A stretch of DNA of 64,000 nt from Bdellovibrionales bacterium (GTDB lineage Bacteria; Bdellovibrionota; Bdellovibrionia; Bdellovibrionales; UBA1609), in contig JADJNU010000002.1 in NCBI GenBank assembly GCA_016714165.1, positions 558,001-622,000 of the forward strand, written 5' to 3'. The notes beneath the pieces are model-generated. The model did no database searches. It was not told where the DNA came from and was given only the letters and a program-made list of their open reading frames with translations. The position numbers and the translations under genes are program-made. Position 1 is the first letter of the stretch. Every line of letters starts with the position of its first letter. Positions 1 through 8,963 of this stretch are shown in pieces.

Positions 1-341
1 AATGTCAGCCTGCCTTTTGAGGGAATTAGAACCGCCTCGACGGAACGACCTTCACCCATGTCAAAAAGAAATTTTTGGGTTCCATCCCCACTCACCCATT
101 CTTTGATGACTGGAGGAAGAGAAAAATCAAATATTTCAGGTATTTGAGATCTCAGTTTCTTGGAAATATTGGTCATTAAGTCAACTTCCAAGACCCTGAG
201 ACCATAGACCCAACGAAACAATTGTTGGGCTCGAAACCTCTCCTTGCCCTGGCCAATGAGCAGTTCCTCCAGTTGAGACTGAGTCAGTCCATAGAACTTC
301 ACCCTGCTACCAATCGGATCCGATATCGCCGAATTTTCCAT
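1..341 (-). CDS. rlmN: RlmN, 23S rRNA/tRNA adenine-C2 methyltransferase (N-terminal part only)
   Basis: The minus-strand frame opens at an ATG at 341 behind an AGAGGGAG ribosome site and runs off the left edge, giving about 113 residues. The segment GLTQSQLEELL, then FRAQQLFRWVYG, then a lysine-rich helix and a GDGTQKFLFDMGEG stretch match the N-terminal accessory domain of RlmN/Cfr radical SAM methyltransferases. Family knowledge: RlmN makes 2-methyladenosine at 23S rRNA A2503 and in some tRNAs. The radical SAM cysteines lie outside the window and are not seen. It lies 85 bp downstream of the heptose kinase on the same strand and is probably cotranscribed with it. Confidence 0.85.
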   Translation of the reverse strand, partial: MENSAISDPIGSRVKFYGLTQSQLEELLIGQGKERFRAQQLFRWVYGLRVLEVDLMTNISKKLRSQIPEIFDFSLPPVIKEWVSGDGTQKFLFDMGEGRSVEAVLIPSKGRLT

Positions 342-426
342 AACTCCCTCTTAATCACAGCATAACACAATGCACTAGCACCGGCTTTTAGCACAAAACC
401 AGATAAAAAACACGAAGGCAGAATTT

Positions 427-1491
427 TTAAGAAAGTTGATTTATGTACTCGACAAGCTCATCTGTGCGGCAAGGCACACAGCCGACCTTACCTACGACGA
501 CTCCGGCGGCGTAATTGCCAAGTACGCAGGCTTCCGGCAAGCTAAACCCCGAAACCCAGGCCAGCCCCAAGGCTGCAATGACCGTGTCCCCCGCACCCGT
601 CACATCAAAAACCTGGCGAGCAAAGGTAGGAAACTGATGGACTCTGCCTTCTGTAAACAAGCTCATTCCCTGCTTGCCCTGCGTGATAACCAAATGCTCA
701 AGTCCCAACTTTTTAACGAGGGTTTCTCCAACCTTGAAAAGTAGGTCAGGACCGTCTTGAAGGTCATCGACTTGACAACCCGATAAGCCATAGGCTTCGT
801 CACGATTGGGAGTCATTAAAGTGGCGCCCCGGTAAAAGTTCGATGGAGTTTGTCGATTTGGATCTACCATCAAGGGCTTTCCGGCCCCTCGGCAAATCTT
901 AACTAATTCCTGTGCGCATCTTTCGCTGACAACACCTTTGGCGTAGTCCTCAAGAACAACCCCATCTGCCTGGCCGAGAAGATCTCCGACGATCGACAGC
1001 AATTGGTTCTCCCTTTCCAAGTCCAAATATCGACGGTGCTCGTAATCGACCCGCACCAGATGGTGATGACCAGACATCACTCGCAATTTCCGTGTGGTTG
1101 GTCGATGAGGATCTACAACCAGATAATCCGTTGAAACGCCAGCTGAAGTAAGAAGACTTTTTAAGTCCTCACAGGCTTGATCCCTTCCAACAACCCCTAC
1201 CAACAAGGAAACTCCACCTAAACTTGCAATATTTTGAGCCACGTTGGTTGCCAAACCAAGCCGTTGATCCTCTGACGCTCCTTCTAACACTGGAACAGGT
1301 GCCTCAGGACTGATTCTACGGACCTCTCCGTGAACATATTGATCCAGCCCCAAGTCACCAACCACAATCAACTTCTTCCCTCGCAAAGCGGGCAGATTTC
1401 TGAGAATCGTCTCCCTCATTCCATCAAAACTATTCTCACTGACTGTTGTATCGGCTGCTTTCATAGAGCTTCCAGTGATACCATAATCCAT
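427..1491 (-). CDS. rfaE1: D-glycero-beta-D-manno-heptose-7-phosphate kinase, PfkB family
   Basis: This 354-residue PfkB-family kinase has the early GDLGLDQYVHGEVRRISPEA segment typical of the RfaE/HldE kinase domain. Near residue 300 it carries the PfkB signature DVTGAGDTV, which supplies the catalytic Asp. Family role: it phosphorylates heptose-7-phosphate at C1 for ADP-heptose and lipopolysaccharide inner-core synthesis in the cytoplasm. The cytidylyltransferase half of bifunctional HldE is absent, so this is the stand-alone kinase form. A start at the second Met (1464) has a better GGAAGC ribosome site and would remove nine residues. It is divergent from gdh and followed by rlmN. Confidence 0.85.
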   Translation of the reverse strand: MDYGITGSSMKAADTTVSENSFDGMRETILRNLPALRGKKLIVVGDLGLDQYVHGEVRRISPEAPVPVLEGASEDQRLGLATNVAQNIASLGGVSLLVGVVGRDQACEDLKSLLTSAGVSTDYLVVDPHRPTTRKLRVMSGHHHLVRVDYEHRRYLDLERENQLLSIVGDLLGQADGVVLEDYAKGVVSERCAQELVKICRGAGKPLMVDPNRQTPSNFYRGATLMTPNRDEAYGLSGCQVDDLQDGPDLLFKVGETLVKKLGLEHLVITQGKQGMSLFTEGRVHQFPTFARQVFDVTGAGDTVIAALGLAWVSGFSLPEACVLGNYAAGVVVGKVGCVPCRTDELVEYINQLS

Positions 1492-1682
1492 TGGTCAGTC
1501 ATCCATCGCGGAGAGAAAAGTCTTTATGCGTTATGGATCGGGTTTTGCCGTTCACATTCTCAAACCTCCTCAAGGGATGAACAAATTTTGGTTGTCTCTG
1601 GATTGGAGCCGAGGCAAATTCGAGGGGTGTTGGGAAATGACGAAATTTTAGAACTCGATCTCCTAAAGGGGGGGCAAAAACA

Positions 1683-2939
1683 ATGGAAGGTTTGACGGAC
1701 GGATCGCTTTATCGCAACGTTCTCGAAATCCTTGAGAATGCTGGCAAGCTCATAAAGGTCAATCAGAACGTTCACGAAAGATTGCGAGCTCCTCGACGTG
1801 CTATCGTTATCGGAATACCAGTTACGATGGATGATCGCCGGATCCAAATTTTCTCGGGCTACCGAGTGCAACACAATCAAACTCTCGGACCGTTCAAAGG
1901 GGGGCTGCGCTACCATCCCTCTGTAACTTTGAGTGAGGTTGCAGGCTTGGCAGCCCTGATGACATTTAAGAATTCACTTCTTGGATTGCCCCTTGGAGGA
2001 GCGAAAGGCGGCGTGCAGTGCGACCCCAATTCGCTCAGCAAATCAGAGCTCGAAAATCTGACCCGGCGTTTCACTTCCGAATTGGGCCCATTTATTGGGC
2101 CAGACAAAGACATCCCTGCTCCGGACGTGGGAACAGACTCTCAAACGATGGCTTGGATTTTGGATACTTACTCTAGCGAAGCTGGATTTTGTCATACGGG
2201 GGTAGTTACCGGAAAGCCGATTGAAATCGGCGGGTCTCTCGGCCGAGAATCTGCAACTGGTTTAGGGGTTGTTTATATTGCACAGAAAGCGCTCCACACC
2301 AAAAATCGCAAAATTAATCAAGCGACGTTTGCTATTCAAGGATTCGGGAAAGTCGGAATGCACGCGGCTATTGAAGCAGCGGCTCTCGGCGCCAACATCG
2401 TCGCTTTAAGTGACGTTTCGGGGGCTGTTTACAACCCAAAGGGATTTGATGTCGCAGATGTTGTTCGCTATGTGAAAGAACACCATTTTCTTAAAGGCTA
2501 CCCCAATGCAGAACACATCTCAAATGAAGATCTTCTCGGACTTGAGGTGGATGTCCTGGCCCCCTGCGCCCTTGACGGAGTCATCACTCTTGAAAATGCG
2601 GAAAGCATTCGGGCAAAGATAATCATTGAGGGTGCAAATGGTCCTGTCACAACGGGTGCCTCTCGTATTCTTCACCAGAAGGGAATCATGGTCGTCCCAG
2701 ATATCTTGGCCAATGGCGGAGGAGTCGTTGTCAGCTACTTTGAATGGGTCCAAGACATTGTTTGGCTCTTCTGGTCAGAAGACGAAGTGCGCAGCAAGCT
2801 CAAAACAATCATGGATAGGGCCTTTGATCGAGTTTATGAATTCTCCACTCAATACAATACAGAAATGCGGATTTCCGCCATGGCCGTTTCACTTAAACGA
2901 CTAGAAAAAGCGATGCTGCTTCGGGGGCAGGCTTGGTAG
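1683..2939 (+). CDS. gdhA: Glutamate dehydrogenase (Glu/Leu/Phe/Val dehydrogenase family)
   Basis: This 418-residue protein is close to the usual hexameric GDH length. PFKGGLRYHP at residues 70-79 and PLGGAKGG at 103-110 form the substrate pocket, with Lys108 as the expected catalytic lysine. GFGKVGMHAA near residue 220 is the Rossmann dinucleotide loop. Family role: reversible oxidative deamination of glutamate to 2-oxoglutarate, linking amino-acid catabolism to the TCA cycle. Coenzyme preference cannot be read safely. The start follows a purine-rich AAAGGGGGGG site. The stop overlaps the proposed pyrD start, suggesting cotranscription. Confidence 0.93.
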   Translation: MEGLTDGSLYRNVLEILENAGKLIKVNQNVHERLRAPRRAIVIGIPVTMDDRRIQIFSGYRVQHNQTLGPFKGGLRYHPSVTLSEVAGLAALMTFKNSLLGLPLGGAKGGVQCDPNSLSKSELENLTRRFTSELGPFIGPDKDIPAPDVGTDSQTMAWILDTYSSEAGFCHTGVVTGKPIEIGGSLGRESATGLGVVYIAQKALHTKNRKINQATFAIQGFGKVGMHAAIEAAALGANIVALSDVSGAVYNPKGFDVADVVRYVKEHHFLKGYPNAEHISNEDLLGLEVDVLAPCALDGVITLENAESIRAKIIIEGANGPVTTGASRILHQKGIMVVPDILANGGGVVVSYFEWVQDIVWLFWSEDEVRSKLKTIMDRAFDRVYEFSTQYNTEMRISAMAVSLKRLEKAMLLRGQAW

Positions 2940-3961
2940 CAAACTTGAAACCTTGGTTGTGGATGCCTCCCCAACTAGCACATCGCATAAGTCCCTATTT
3001 TTTGCGGTTCTACGCTCGCATAAGACCTTTGCAAACTCTGACCTGGGCACCCTTCACATGGCGCGGACTGGATTTTTCAAACCCCCTTGGAATAGCAGGA
3101 GGTGTGGATAAAAATGCAGAATGCATTGATGGATGGTGGTCCTTGGGTCCTGGTTTTTTGGAGGTGGGCACAGTAACTCCGCTTTCACAGTCAGGCCACT
3201 CTGGAGTCGTGATTCGGAGAAACCTAAAGGCCAAGGCCGTCTGGAACCGCCTTGGCTTTCCCAGCAAAGGCCTGGATTCTGTTGTCGCGCAAATCAAGGA
3301 TCTCTATCAACCACATTTCACGCCTATTTTTGTCAATATTGGAAAAAATAAGGAGACCCCTTTCGAGAAGGCCCATGACGACTATATCAAATGCATCGAG
3401 AAAGTTGGTCAATCAGCAGACGTTTTTGTCATCAATATAAGCAGCCCAAATACAGAGGGCTTGCGAGACCTTCTAAAACCGGAAAATTTGCGGGCTTTTT
3501 TGAAACCTATCGTAACTGCTAACACTGAAATTACCGGATTGAAAAAAGTTGATCGAGCAACCCCGCTGCTTCTGAAAATAAGCCCTGATATCTCGATGGA
3601 TGAGCTGAGAAAAATTATTGAAATTTCTCTCGAGCTTGATATTGGCGGTTGGGTGCTGACAAATAGCAGTTTAGGAATGAGGGAAGGCCTGGATTTTTCA
3701 ACCGAAGGTGGTATTTCTGGCCAGCCTTTGGCCCGAAAATCCAAAGAGATGTTGGCTGCAACACTTCAAATTCTTGGCGAACGCCGCACTGGCAAGCTGA
3801 TCGTCTCATCTGGGGGTGTCCTTTCAGCAGAGGATGCCTTTGAGCGCCTTAAAATGGGAGCTGACCTTGTGCAAGTTTATTCGGCATTGGTCTTTGAAGG
3901 TCCTCTGTTTTTTCGGAAGGTTGCCTACCGTGCTTCACTCAATCCCGATATCAAGAGTTAG
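2933..3961 (+). CDS. pyrD: Dihydroorotate dehydrogenase (quinone), class 2
   Basis: The 342 residues match class 2 DHODH, a membrane-associated FMN enzyme that oxidises dihydroorotate to orotate with quinone in pyrimidine synthesis. Visible marks are the FSNPLGIAGGVDKNAE flavin segment, NISSPNTEGLRDL with the class 2 catalytic serine, and a C-terminal VSSGGVLSAEDAFERLKMGA phosphate-binding loop. The N-terminal helical segment (LRFYARIRPL) is the expected membrane-docking extension. The chosen start is TTG, overlapping the gdh stop by 7 bp after GGGGGCAGG. An ATG 11 codons later is possible. A Nudix gene follows after 8 bp. Confidence 0.92.
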   Translation: MVANLKPWLWMPPQLAHRISPYFLRFYARIRPLQTLTWAPFTWRGLDFSNPLGIAGGVDKNAECIDGWWSLGPGFLEVGTVTPLSQSGHSGVVIRRNLKAKAVWNRLGFPSKGLDSVVAQIKDLYQPHFTPIFVNIGKNKETPFEKAHDDYIKCIEKVGQSADVFVINISSPNTEGLRDLLKPENLRAFLKPIVTANTEITGLKKVDRATPLLLKISPDISMDELRKIIEISLELDIGGWVLTNSSLGMREGLDFSTEGGISGQPLARKSKEMLAATLQILGERRTGKLIVSSGGVLSAEDAFERLKMGADLVQVYSALVFEGPLFFRKVAYRASLNPDIKS

Positions 3962-3969
3962 GAAGCTGA

Positions 3970-4377
3970 ATGAAAAAGCGCAGACCTACTTGGATTCCAG
4001 TGGTTGCTGGCCTTATCCGCAAGAACAATCAATTTCTCGTTGGCCTCCGACCAGCTGGAGGAGGTATGTCCACGGTCTGGGAGTTCCCTGGTGGCAAAAT
4101 TGAACCGGGCGAGGATCCTGCCAAAGCACTCTGTCGTGAGCTGATGGAAGAACTTGGAATTGAAGCCCAAATTGGCGAGCTGCAATTTGTAACTTCGCAT
4201 CAGTATGGAGATACAAATATTCTTTTGATCTTTTTTGATGTCTTGTACTGGAAGGGCGAGCCTAAGCCCATACACCATGAGACTCTCAAATGGGTGACCT
4301 TGAGTGATTTGGCCAAGCTGGAACTGCCTGAAGCAAATCGCACAATCTTGCCGAGAATACGTGAAGTTCTGCCCTAA
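3970..4377 (+). CDS. mutT: MutT-like Nudix hydrolase
   Basis: This 135-residue protein carries a complete Nudix box starting at GGKIEPGEDPAKALCRELMEE and ending LGI, which fits GX5EX7REUXEEXGU. The preceding AGLIRKNNQFLVGLRP strand and the overall length match the MutT/8-oxo-dGTPase branch. Expected role: hydrolysis of oxidised or surplus nucleoside triphosphates, protecting replication fidelity. Specificity within the Nudix superfamily cannot be fixed from sequence alone. It lies 8 bp after pyrD and 15 bp before a glycosyltransferase-like gene, in an apparent operon from gdh onward. Confidence 0.85.
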   Translation: MKKRRPTWIPVVAGLIRKNNQFLVGLRPAGGGMSTVWEFPGGKIEPGEDPAKALCRELMEELGIEAQIGELQFVTSHQYGDTNILLIFFDVLYWKGEPKPIHHETLKWVTLSDLAKLELPEANRTILPRIREVLP

Positions 4378-4392
4378 CACCGGAGGCACCAA

Positions 4393-5511
4393 GTGGCCCG
4401 TGTTGTCTTGATCGCTCCGTCTCTTCCGCCATCCCCTGAACCAGAAGCTCTGTTGGCCTGGAGACTGGCGAATTCACTGGCAGAATGCCAGCATGAAATT
4501 AAACTTCTGACGGGCAAGCACCCCTACCAATTATTTCCGCAATTCCACCCCCGAGTTGAGCTCCTTCAAATCTTCCAGCGCTGGTCCGTTTTTGAAATTC
4601 CAAAAATTCTCCAGATTTTGCATCAATGGAGACCAGAGGTTTTGCATATTCTTCCTCCCCCTCAATTGAGTCCCGTTTGGATGAGTCTCCCCTTTACAGC
4701 TGGTCTGATGAATCCCAACAAACCGGCTAAAGTCGTCCTCTCTTTTTGGAGACTGCCTTCCTCTGTTTCCAAAATCCCTTTGCATTGTGCAGATGCAATC
4801 ACTGTAGCAAATGATACCCAGAAACACATTTTGTCCTCTCGACCAGGCCATTTGCCCCACATTGAGACTCTCGAGCTCATTGATAGTCGAGTCCCGTTTG
4901 AATCAAAATCGGATATTCTGCCAGATGAGAAGTTCTGTCCCTTCCTATTCATTCCAGGCAATCCCCAAGATCATCATGATTTTGAACAGACCCTTTCTAT
5001 GGCTTTGGCCACTCTGAAAGAGCATTCTAACTGGCATATCATTTCTGCAGGATCGCTCTCCCATTTTGGCTACAAACGGGAGCAAGAATGGCAACTCAAA
5101 ATAAGGAGGGAAAACCTCACAGGCAAATGGTACTTTGCAGGAGATTTGGATTTAACCTCAACGGATCAATTTGCAAAGTTAGCAAACGTGGTTTTGGGCT
5201 CCCATTTAAAAATTGAAACGGCTGTCCTACCCATTGTAACCCACGCCTGTCGAACCAGCGGCATACCCCTCATATTGAATCATCTCCAAGCTCAGGCAGA
5301 TCCCTTTCCCTGGGCTCACGGCGACAATGTATTGCTTTCTGGCCGCGACGGGCAGGAACAGATTCATCTCATCGGACAAATCCTCAAAGACTCGCAACTC
5401 CGCCATAAGTTCAGTGTTCGACTCCTTGGGCTTAGTGATCACAATCTTACGGATCACTTCTCTAACATTATGAGCCGAGTCTACTCGACGACAGCTCAAA
5501 ATTTTTTTTAA
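4393..5511 (+). CDS. Glycosyltransferase-like protein (GT-B type, weak similarity)
   Basis: This 372-residue protein starts at GTG 4393, preceded by CGGAGG. The opening strand ARVVLIAPSLPPSPEPEALLAWRLANSLA has the shape of the N-terminal Rossmann domain of GT-B glycosyltransferases. The middle segment FLFIPGNPQDHHDFEQTL resembles the start of the second domain. No clear C-terminal E-x7-E nucleotide-sugar motif is visible, so activity is uncertain. It precedes a recognisable GT4 gene, and both lie near the heptose kinase, which suggests surface glycan work. It could also be a degenerate or non-catalytic partner. Confidence 0.6.
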   Translation: MARVVLIAPSLPPSPEPEALLAWRLANSLAECQHEIKLLTGKHPYQLFPQFHPRVELLQIFQRWSVFEIPKILQILHQWRPEVLHILPPPQLSPVWMSLPFTAGLMNPNKPAKVVLSFWRLPSSVSKIPLHCADAITVANDTQKHILSSRPGHLPHIETLELIDSRVPFESKSDILPDEKFCPFLFIPGNPQDHHDFEQTLSMALATLKEHSNWHIISAGSLSHFGYKREQEWQLKIRRENLTGKWYFAGDLDLTSTDQFAKLANVVLGSHLKIETAVLPIVTHACRTSGIPLILNHLQAQADPFPWAHGDNVLLSGRDGQEQIHLIGQILKDSQLRHKFSVRLLGLSDHNLTDHFSNIMSRVYSTTAQNFF

Positions 5512-5613
5512 TTGCCGATCTTTTTCAAATCATGGAATAAAAAATCTATGGATCGCCTAGCAATTGAAAATGTGGCATACTCGCGGTGATGGAATAAACA
5601 GATCGAGAAATGA

Positions 5614-6946
5614 ATGGCAAAGCTCCCCATGCCCGAAAAACTGAATATCTGCATGATCTGCCAGAGGTTCCCTATCTTAGGACGGGCCTCTGATCATGGA
5701 TTCTTGTGGCCAATTGCCCGACGCTTGGCCCTCGATGGACACCAAGTGACTGTGTTGTCTTGGAAAAATCCTCAGGGAAAGAAAGAAATTCTTCAAGAAA
5801 ACGTCATGGCATTTTTTCTGGGCGAATCTGGGTATCGCACAATTGATCAGTTTCCTGAGCTTGTAAAAAACAAGTTTTTGGCTCTCCATGGCGCAAACCC
5901 GTTTCATATTGTCCACAGCATTGATCGTGGTGGCTATCTTATCGGAAAAAGAAGTCGGCTTCTTAAGGTCGCCATGGCCTATGATGTCGAGGCCACAGGA
6001 ATGAGCGAAATATTTTCATTGCTGGGAATGGCTCGAGAAACCTTAGGTGGCCTTTTGCGAACAGCCGTTTTGGTGGGTTCAAAGTTTATCATTTCCTATT
6101 ACGGTCGAGATCGCCAGCTATTGAAAACAGCTCATTCTGTGTTCGTCACGAGTCCACAACAGAAAATTGCTCTTGAAAGGTACTATCTCTACCCGGAGCT
6201 AAAAACCCACAGTGTGCCCTACGGAATTGAAATCACCGATCTTTCTCCGAGAGAAAAATCAGAGGAGTTGGGGGAAAAAGCTCGGGCTCCCCGCAAATGC
6301 ACAAACCATCGTGACCATAACAGACATGACGGAATTGGGAGAAGTAATTAACTTGCTGAGAGCGTTTGAGAAAGTAGCGGTAAAAAAACCAGCCTCTCGA
6401 ATGATCGTACTAGGGCATGGACCCTTAAAAAAAGAAATCGAATTTGAGATGCTCAATCTGGCCCTCGGGAATAGGGTCATTTTTACCGGAGCAATTCCCA
6501 ACACTGCCCTGCCCGACTACATTGCTCTTGCGGATGTCTTCGTCAATCTCAGCTCGCGAACCTCTGGATTTGAACCAAGCCTCCTCGAAGCGATGGCCCA
6601 GAAAAAAGTGATTATCGGTTCTGAAGTGAGCCCAATTTCTACCATTGTGGAAGACGGACGTGATGGTTTTTTGGTCAGACCCGCTGACGTGAATTCACTT
6701 AGCACTCTGCTGATCCAAATTTTTTCTGATCAGCTTCCCACGCGCGAAATTGGCGAAAACGCCCGCAATAAAACTCTCAATCTTTTTGATATGGGAAAAA
6801 TGGTGAACCAAACGGTCGAGGCCTATCGGCAAACGCTCTGGTCAACTGGCTGGTATGAAAAGAAGAAGACTAAGAAGGCACTTCGCGATTCCTCCTCTCC
6901 CGACACGACGGTATCCAAGCCTCCTCTTGATCAGTCGCTTTCTTAA
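5614..6946 (+). pseudogene. GT4-type glycosyltransferase split by a +1 frameshift
   Basis: Two overlapping frames together encode one GT-B glycosyltransferase of about 444 residues. Frame 1 (5614-6351) gives ICMICQRFPILGRASDHGF and continues to HSVPYGIEITDLSPREKSEEL. Frame 2 resumes at GLPANAQTIVTITDMTELGE and continues through LPDYIALADVFVNLSSRTSG and FEPSLLEAMAQKKVIIGSEV, the usual GT4 acceptor and E-x7-E region, up to 6946. The switch lies at the G5A5 run at 6270-6279. Removing one G or A restores continuous homology. This is a real mutation, a sequencing error or slippage; the rest of the gene shows no decay. Confidence 0.8.
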
Positions 6947-7178
6947 GATCAAATCAAGATCTCGTGTTAATGCATTACGACATTCTGTTTTGTCAAAATA
7001 ATGCGAAGCATTGCAATCCTTTGATTTTTCTTTTTCAAAAGAAATCGCATCAGATTGATAAAATGATCTTTTCAATGCGATTCCAAGGAGATACCATAGC
7101 CAAGTAGTTTCGATAAGTTAGGGAACTGGGCGGGTTTGAACATGGCTAAAAAACCTTGCTGCCACCTCAGGGGATAAC

Positions 7179-7460
7179 ATGACGAAAGCGGATCTCATTA
7201 ACCACATCTCAGAACGCGCCGGAATAACAAGAGTGAAGGCTGAAACTGTTGTGAATGCCATCTTTGATTCGATGGTTGAGGCCTTGATGCGCAATGATCG
7301 CATTGAAATCCGAGGTTTTGGTTCCTTTGTAAACCGTCTTTATGGTGCCTACAAGGGGCGCAACCCGCGAACGGGTGAAGTTATTAATGTCGGGGAAAAA
7401 AAACTACCTTTTTTTAAGGTTGGAAAAGAGCTGAAGGAAGATATCAACGGCGCCGATTAG
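7179..7460 (+). CDS. HU/IHF-family DNA-bending protein (IHF-beta-like)
   Basis: This 93-residue histone-like protein shows the HU/IHF fold: the TKADLINHISERAGITRVKAE helices, the IEIRGFGSF signature, and the GRNPRTGEVINVG arm with the DNA-intercalating proline. The ending KKLPFFKVGKELKE is closer to IHF-beta than to HU. Role: bends DNA and organises the nucleoid, recombination and promoter architecture. The start follows AGGGGATAAC. An 11-codon open frame (7142-7177) ends just before it and might be a leader or chance. The 232-bp region upstream has no other gene. Confidence 0.93.
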   Translation: MTKADLINHISERAGITRVKAETVVNAIFDSMVEALMRNDRIEIRGFGSFVNRLYGAYKGRNPRTGEVINVGEKKLPFFKVGKELKEDINGAD

Positions 7461-7477
7461 CACCTGAGATGACCCAA

Positions 7478-8821
7478 TCAAATATCAAACCTAAAACTTC
7501 TCATGTCTCGTAGGTCACTGACTCCCCAGGCCGCCATATATAAGCGCTCAAGACCCAAAGCAATTCCACCAGATGGCGGCATTCCACTCTCGAGAGCCTC
7601 CATAAACTTCTGATCAATAGGCAAGGGATTCTTACCCATCAACACTCGCTCTCGATTGTCAGAATCATTTCGATATCGCTGCTCTGCTGGATCATTGAGT
7701 TCATGAAAGGCATTCGCTATTTCAAGGCCATTCCAATAGAATTCAAGCCGATCGGCCCATCCGTCTTTCGTCATTCGCGCCAGGGCCGCCTGGCTCGGCG
7801 GAAATTTTTCGAGAAAAACCAGGCCCATCTGTTTCAAGTGAGGTTCAATTTTCTCAATAAAGACGAGATGAAACAAATCATTCCAAGTCTCAACTGATCC
7901 AATGTAAATTTCCAATTTTCGGCAAAGTTGATAAAGGTCCTCTTTTGTCGTTGTCACCCGCAGCTCAAAACTCAACACTTCCTGAAATAGTTCCGCCATA
8001 GTGACCTCCCTTGGTTGAGAGATAGGAGTCGGAATCAGTGCCCTCTGCGCCAAAAAACTAAGAAGGCCCATCAAATCAAGCTTGATTGAATCAAGATTTG
8101 CGTAAGCTCGATACCACTCAAGCATCCAAAACTCAGGCTGGTGACAATGACTGAATTCTCCGTCGCGAAAACATTTTTTGATCTCAAATAGATGAGTTGC
8201 ACCCAAGGCCAAAAGCCTCTTTAGGTTGAGTTCAGGCGACGTCGGCAAGTAAACTAGCCTCTCCCCGCCTTCGTAGTGAAGAGAAACTGGAAAAGGATCA
8301 AGAGTCGGTTCCATCCCGGGACAAGTTACCAAATAAGGAGTGTCTGCTTCCCAAAAACCATTCTCTAAAAAATAATTTCGAACTCCTCGAATCAACTCCT
8401 CCCAGCGCCGAAACGAAATCCACCTCTCCGGAGGCTCATAGATCATGCTGTGACAAGGCGCTAAAAGTGTAAACTGAACTCCAGAATGGAACCAAACGGT
8501 CTTGCCGACTCTCTTTTCAACAGCTCCAAACTCAATAACTAGAACGTCACCCTGAGAAAGAACTAAAAATGGATCGCCCGCTTCGGGAGAATGACTCCAA
8601 ACCGCTGGACCTGAAACAAGAATTTTCAGCTGCTGATCGCCTTGGTAGATTAAGATCGAGCGCTCTTCTGGCGAAATTTCCAAAACCTTTCCAGCTAAGC
8701 GACGTGAAATAGCCAAAGCCGATGGATTGAAGGAGAAGAACTGAGAAACCGTCATGAATGGCCCCTGGATTTCAGGATAAGGTAGCCAAACTGATTTCAG
8801 ATAGTGTTCTCGATGGGACAT
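7478..8821 (-). CDS. epmA: EpmA-like EF-P beta-lysylation enzyme with long N-terminal extension
   Basis: The C-terminal 310 residues form a class II aminoacyl-tRNA-synthetase core of the EpmA/PoxA/GenX type. Motif 2 is FRDGEFSHCHQPEFWMLEWY and motif 3 is GGIALGLERLYM. Family role: it charges EF-P lysine with beta-lysine without using tRNA. The start at ATG 8821 has TGGAG six bases upstream; an ATG seven codons earlier is also in frame. Compared with classic EpmA (about 325 aa), some 118 residues precede the core. That segment is beta-rich (LAGKVLEISPEERSILIYQG) and could be an OB-like domain. The efp and epmB genes are not in the window. Confidence 0.82.
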   Translation of the reverse strand: MSHREHYLKSVWLPYPEIQGPFMTVSQFFSFNPSALAISRRLAGKVLEISPEERSILIYQGDQQLKILVSGPAVWSHSPEAGDPFLVLSQGDVLVIEFGAVEKRVGKTVWFHSGVQFTLLAPCHSMIYEPPERWISFRRWEELIRGVRNYFLENGFWEADTPYLVTCPGMEPTLDPFPVSLHYEGGERLVYLPTSPELNLKRLLALGATHLFEIKKCFRDGEFSHCHQPEFWMLEWYRAYANLDSIKLDLMGLLSFLAQRALIPTPISQPREVTMAELFQEVLSFELRVTTTKEDLYQLCRKLEIYIGSVETWNDLFHLVFIEKIEPHLKQMGLVFLEKFPPSQAALARMTKDGWADRLEFYWNGLEIANAFHELNDPAEQRYRNDSDNRERVLMGKNPLPIDQKFMEALESGMPPSGGIALGLERLYMAAWGVSDLRDMRSFRFDI

Positions 8822-8891
8822 GAAAAACTCCATGGTGTACACCGACGTAAGTTAAAAGGAATTACAAAGCAAGGTGATAGACCCGCTAACC

Positions 8892-8921
8892 TTGACAATC
8901 ACGAATTTTTTTCCCATTTTA
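8892..8921 (+). promoter_or_regulatory. Candidate sigma-70 promoter for the basic coiled-coil gene
   Basis: A perfect TTGACA at 8892-8897 is followed after 18 bp by ATTTTA at 8916-8921, a weak -10 match. It lies about 45 bp before the ATG at 8964, whose ribosome site is AAGGGAG. The -35 is convincing; the -10 is not. Confidence 0.4.
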
Positions 8922-8963
8922 GTGACACCAAGAATTCTTAACCTCCAATAAGGGAGATTACTT

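Noticed and set aside
1330..1695. 121-residue plus-strand frame spanning the hldA start and gdh start
   Set aside because: It overlaps real genes on both sides and has no protein-like pattern or ribosome site.
7142..7177. 11-codon leader peptide (MAKKPCCHLRG) before the HU/IHF gene
   Set aside because: It has no attenuator-type hairpins or regulatory codon run; likely chance.
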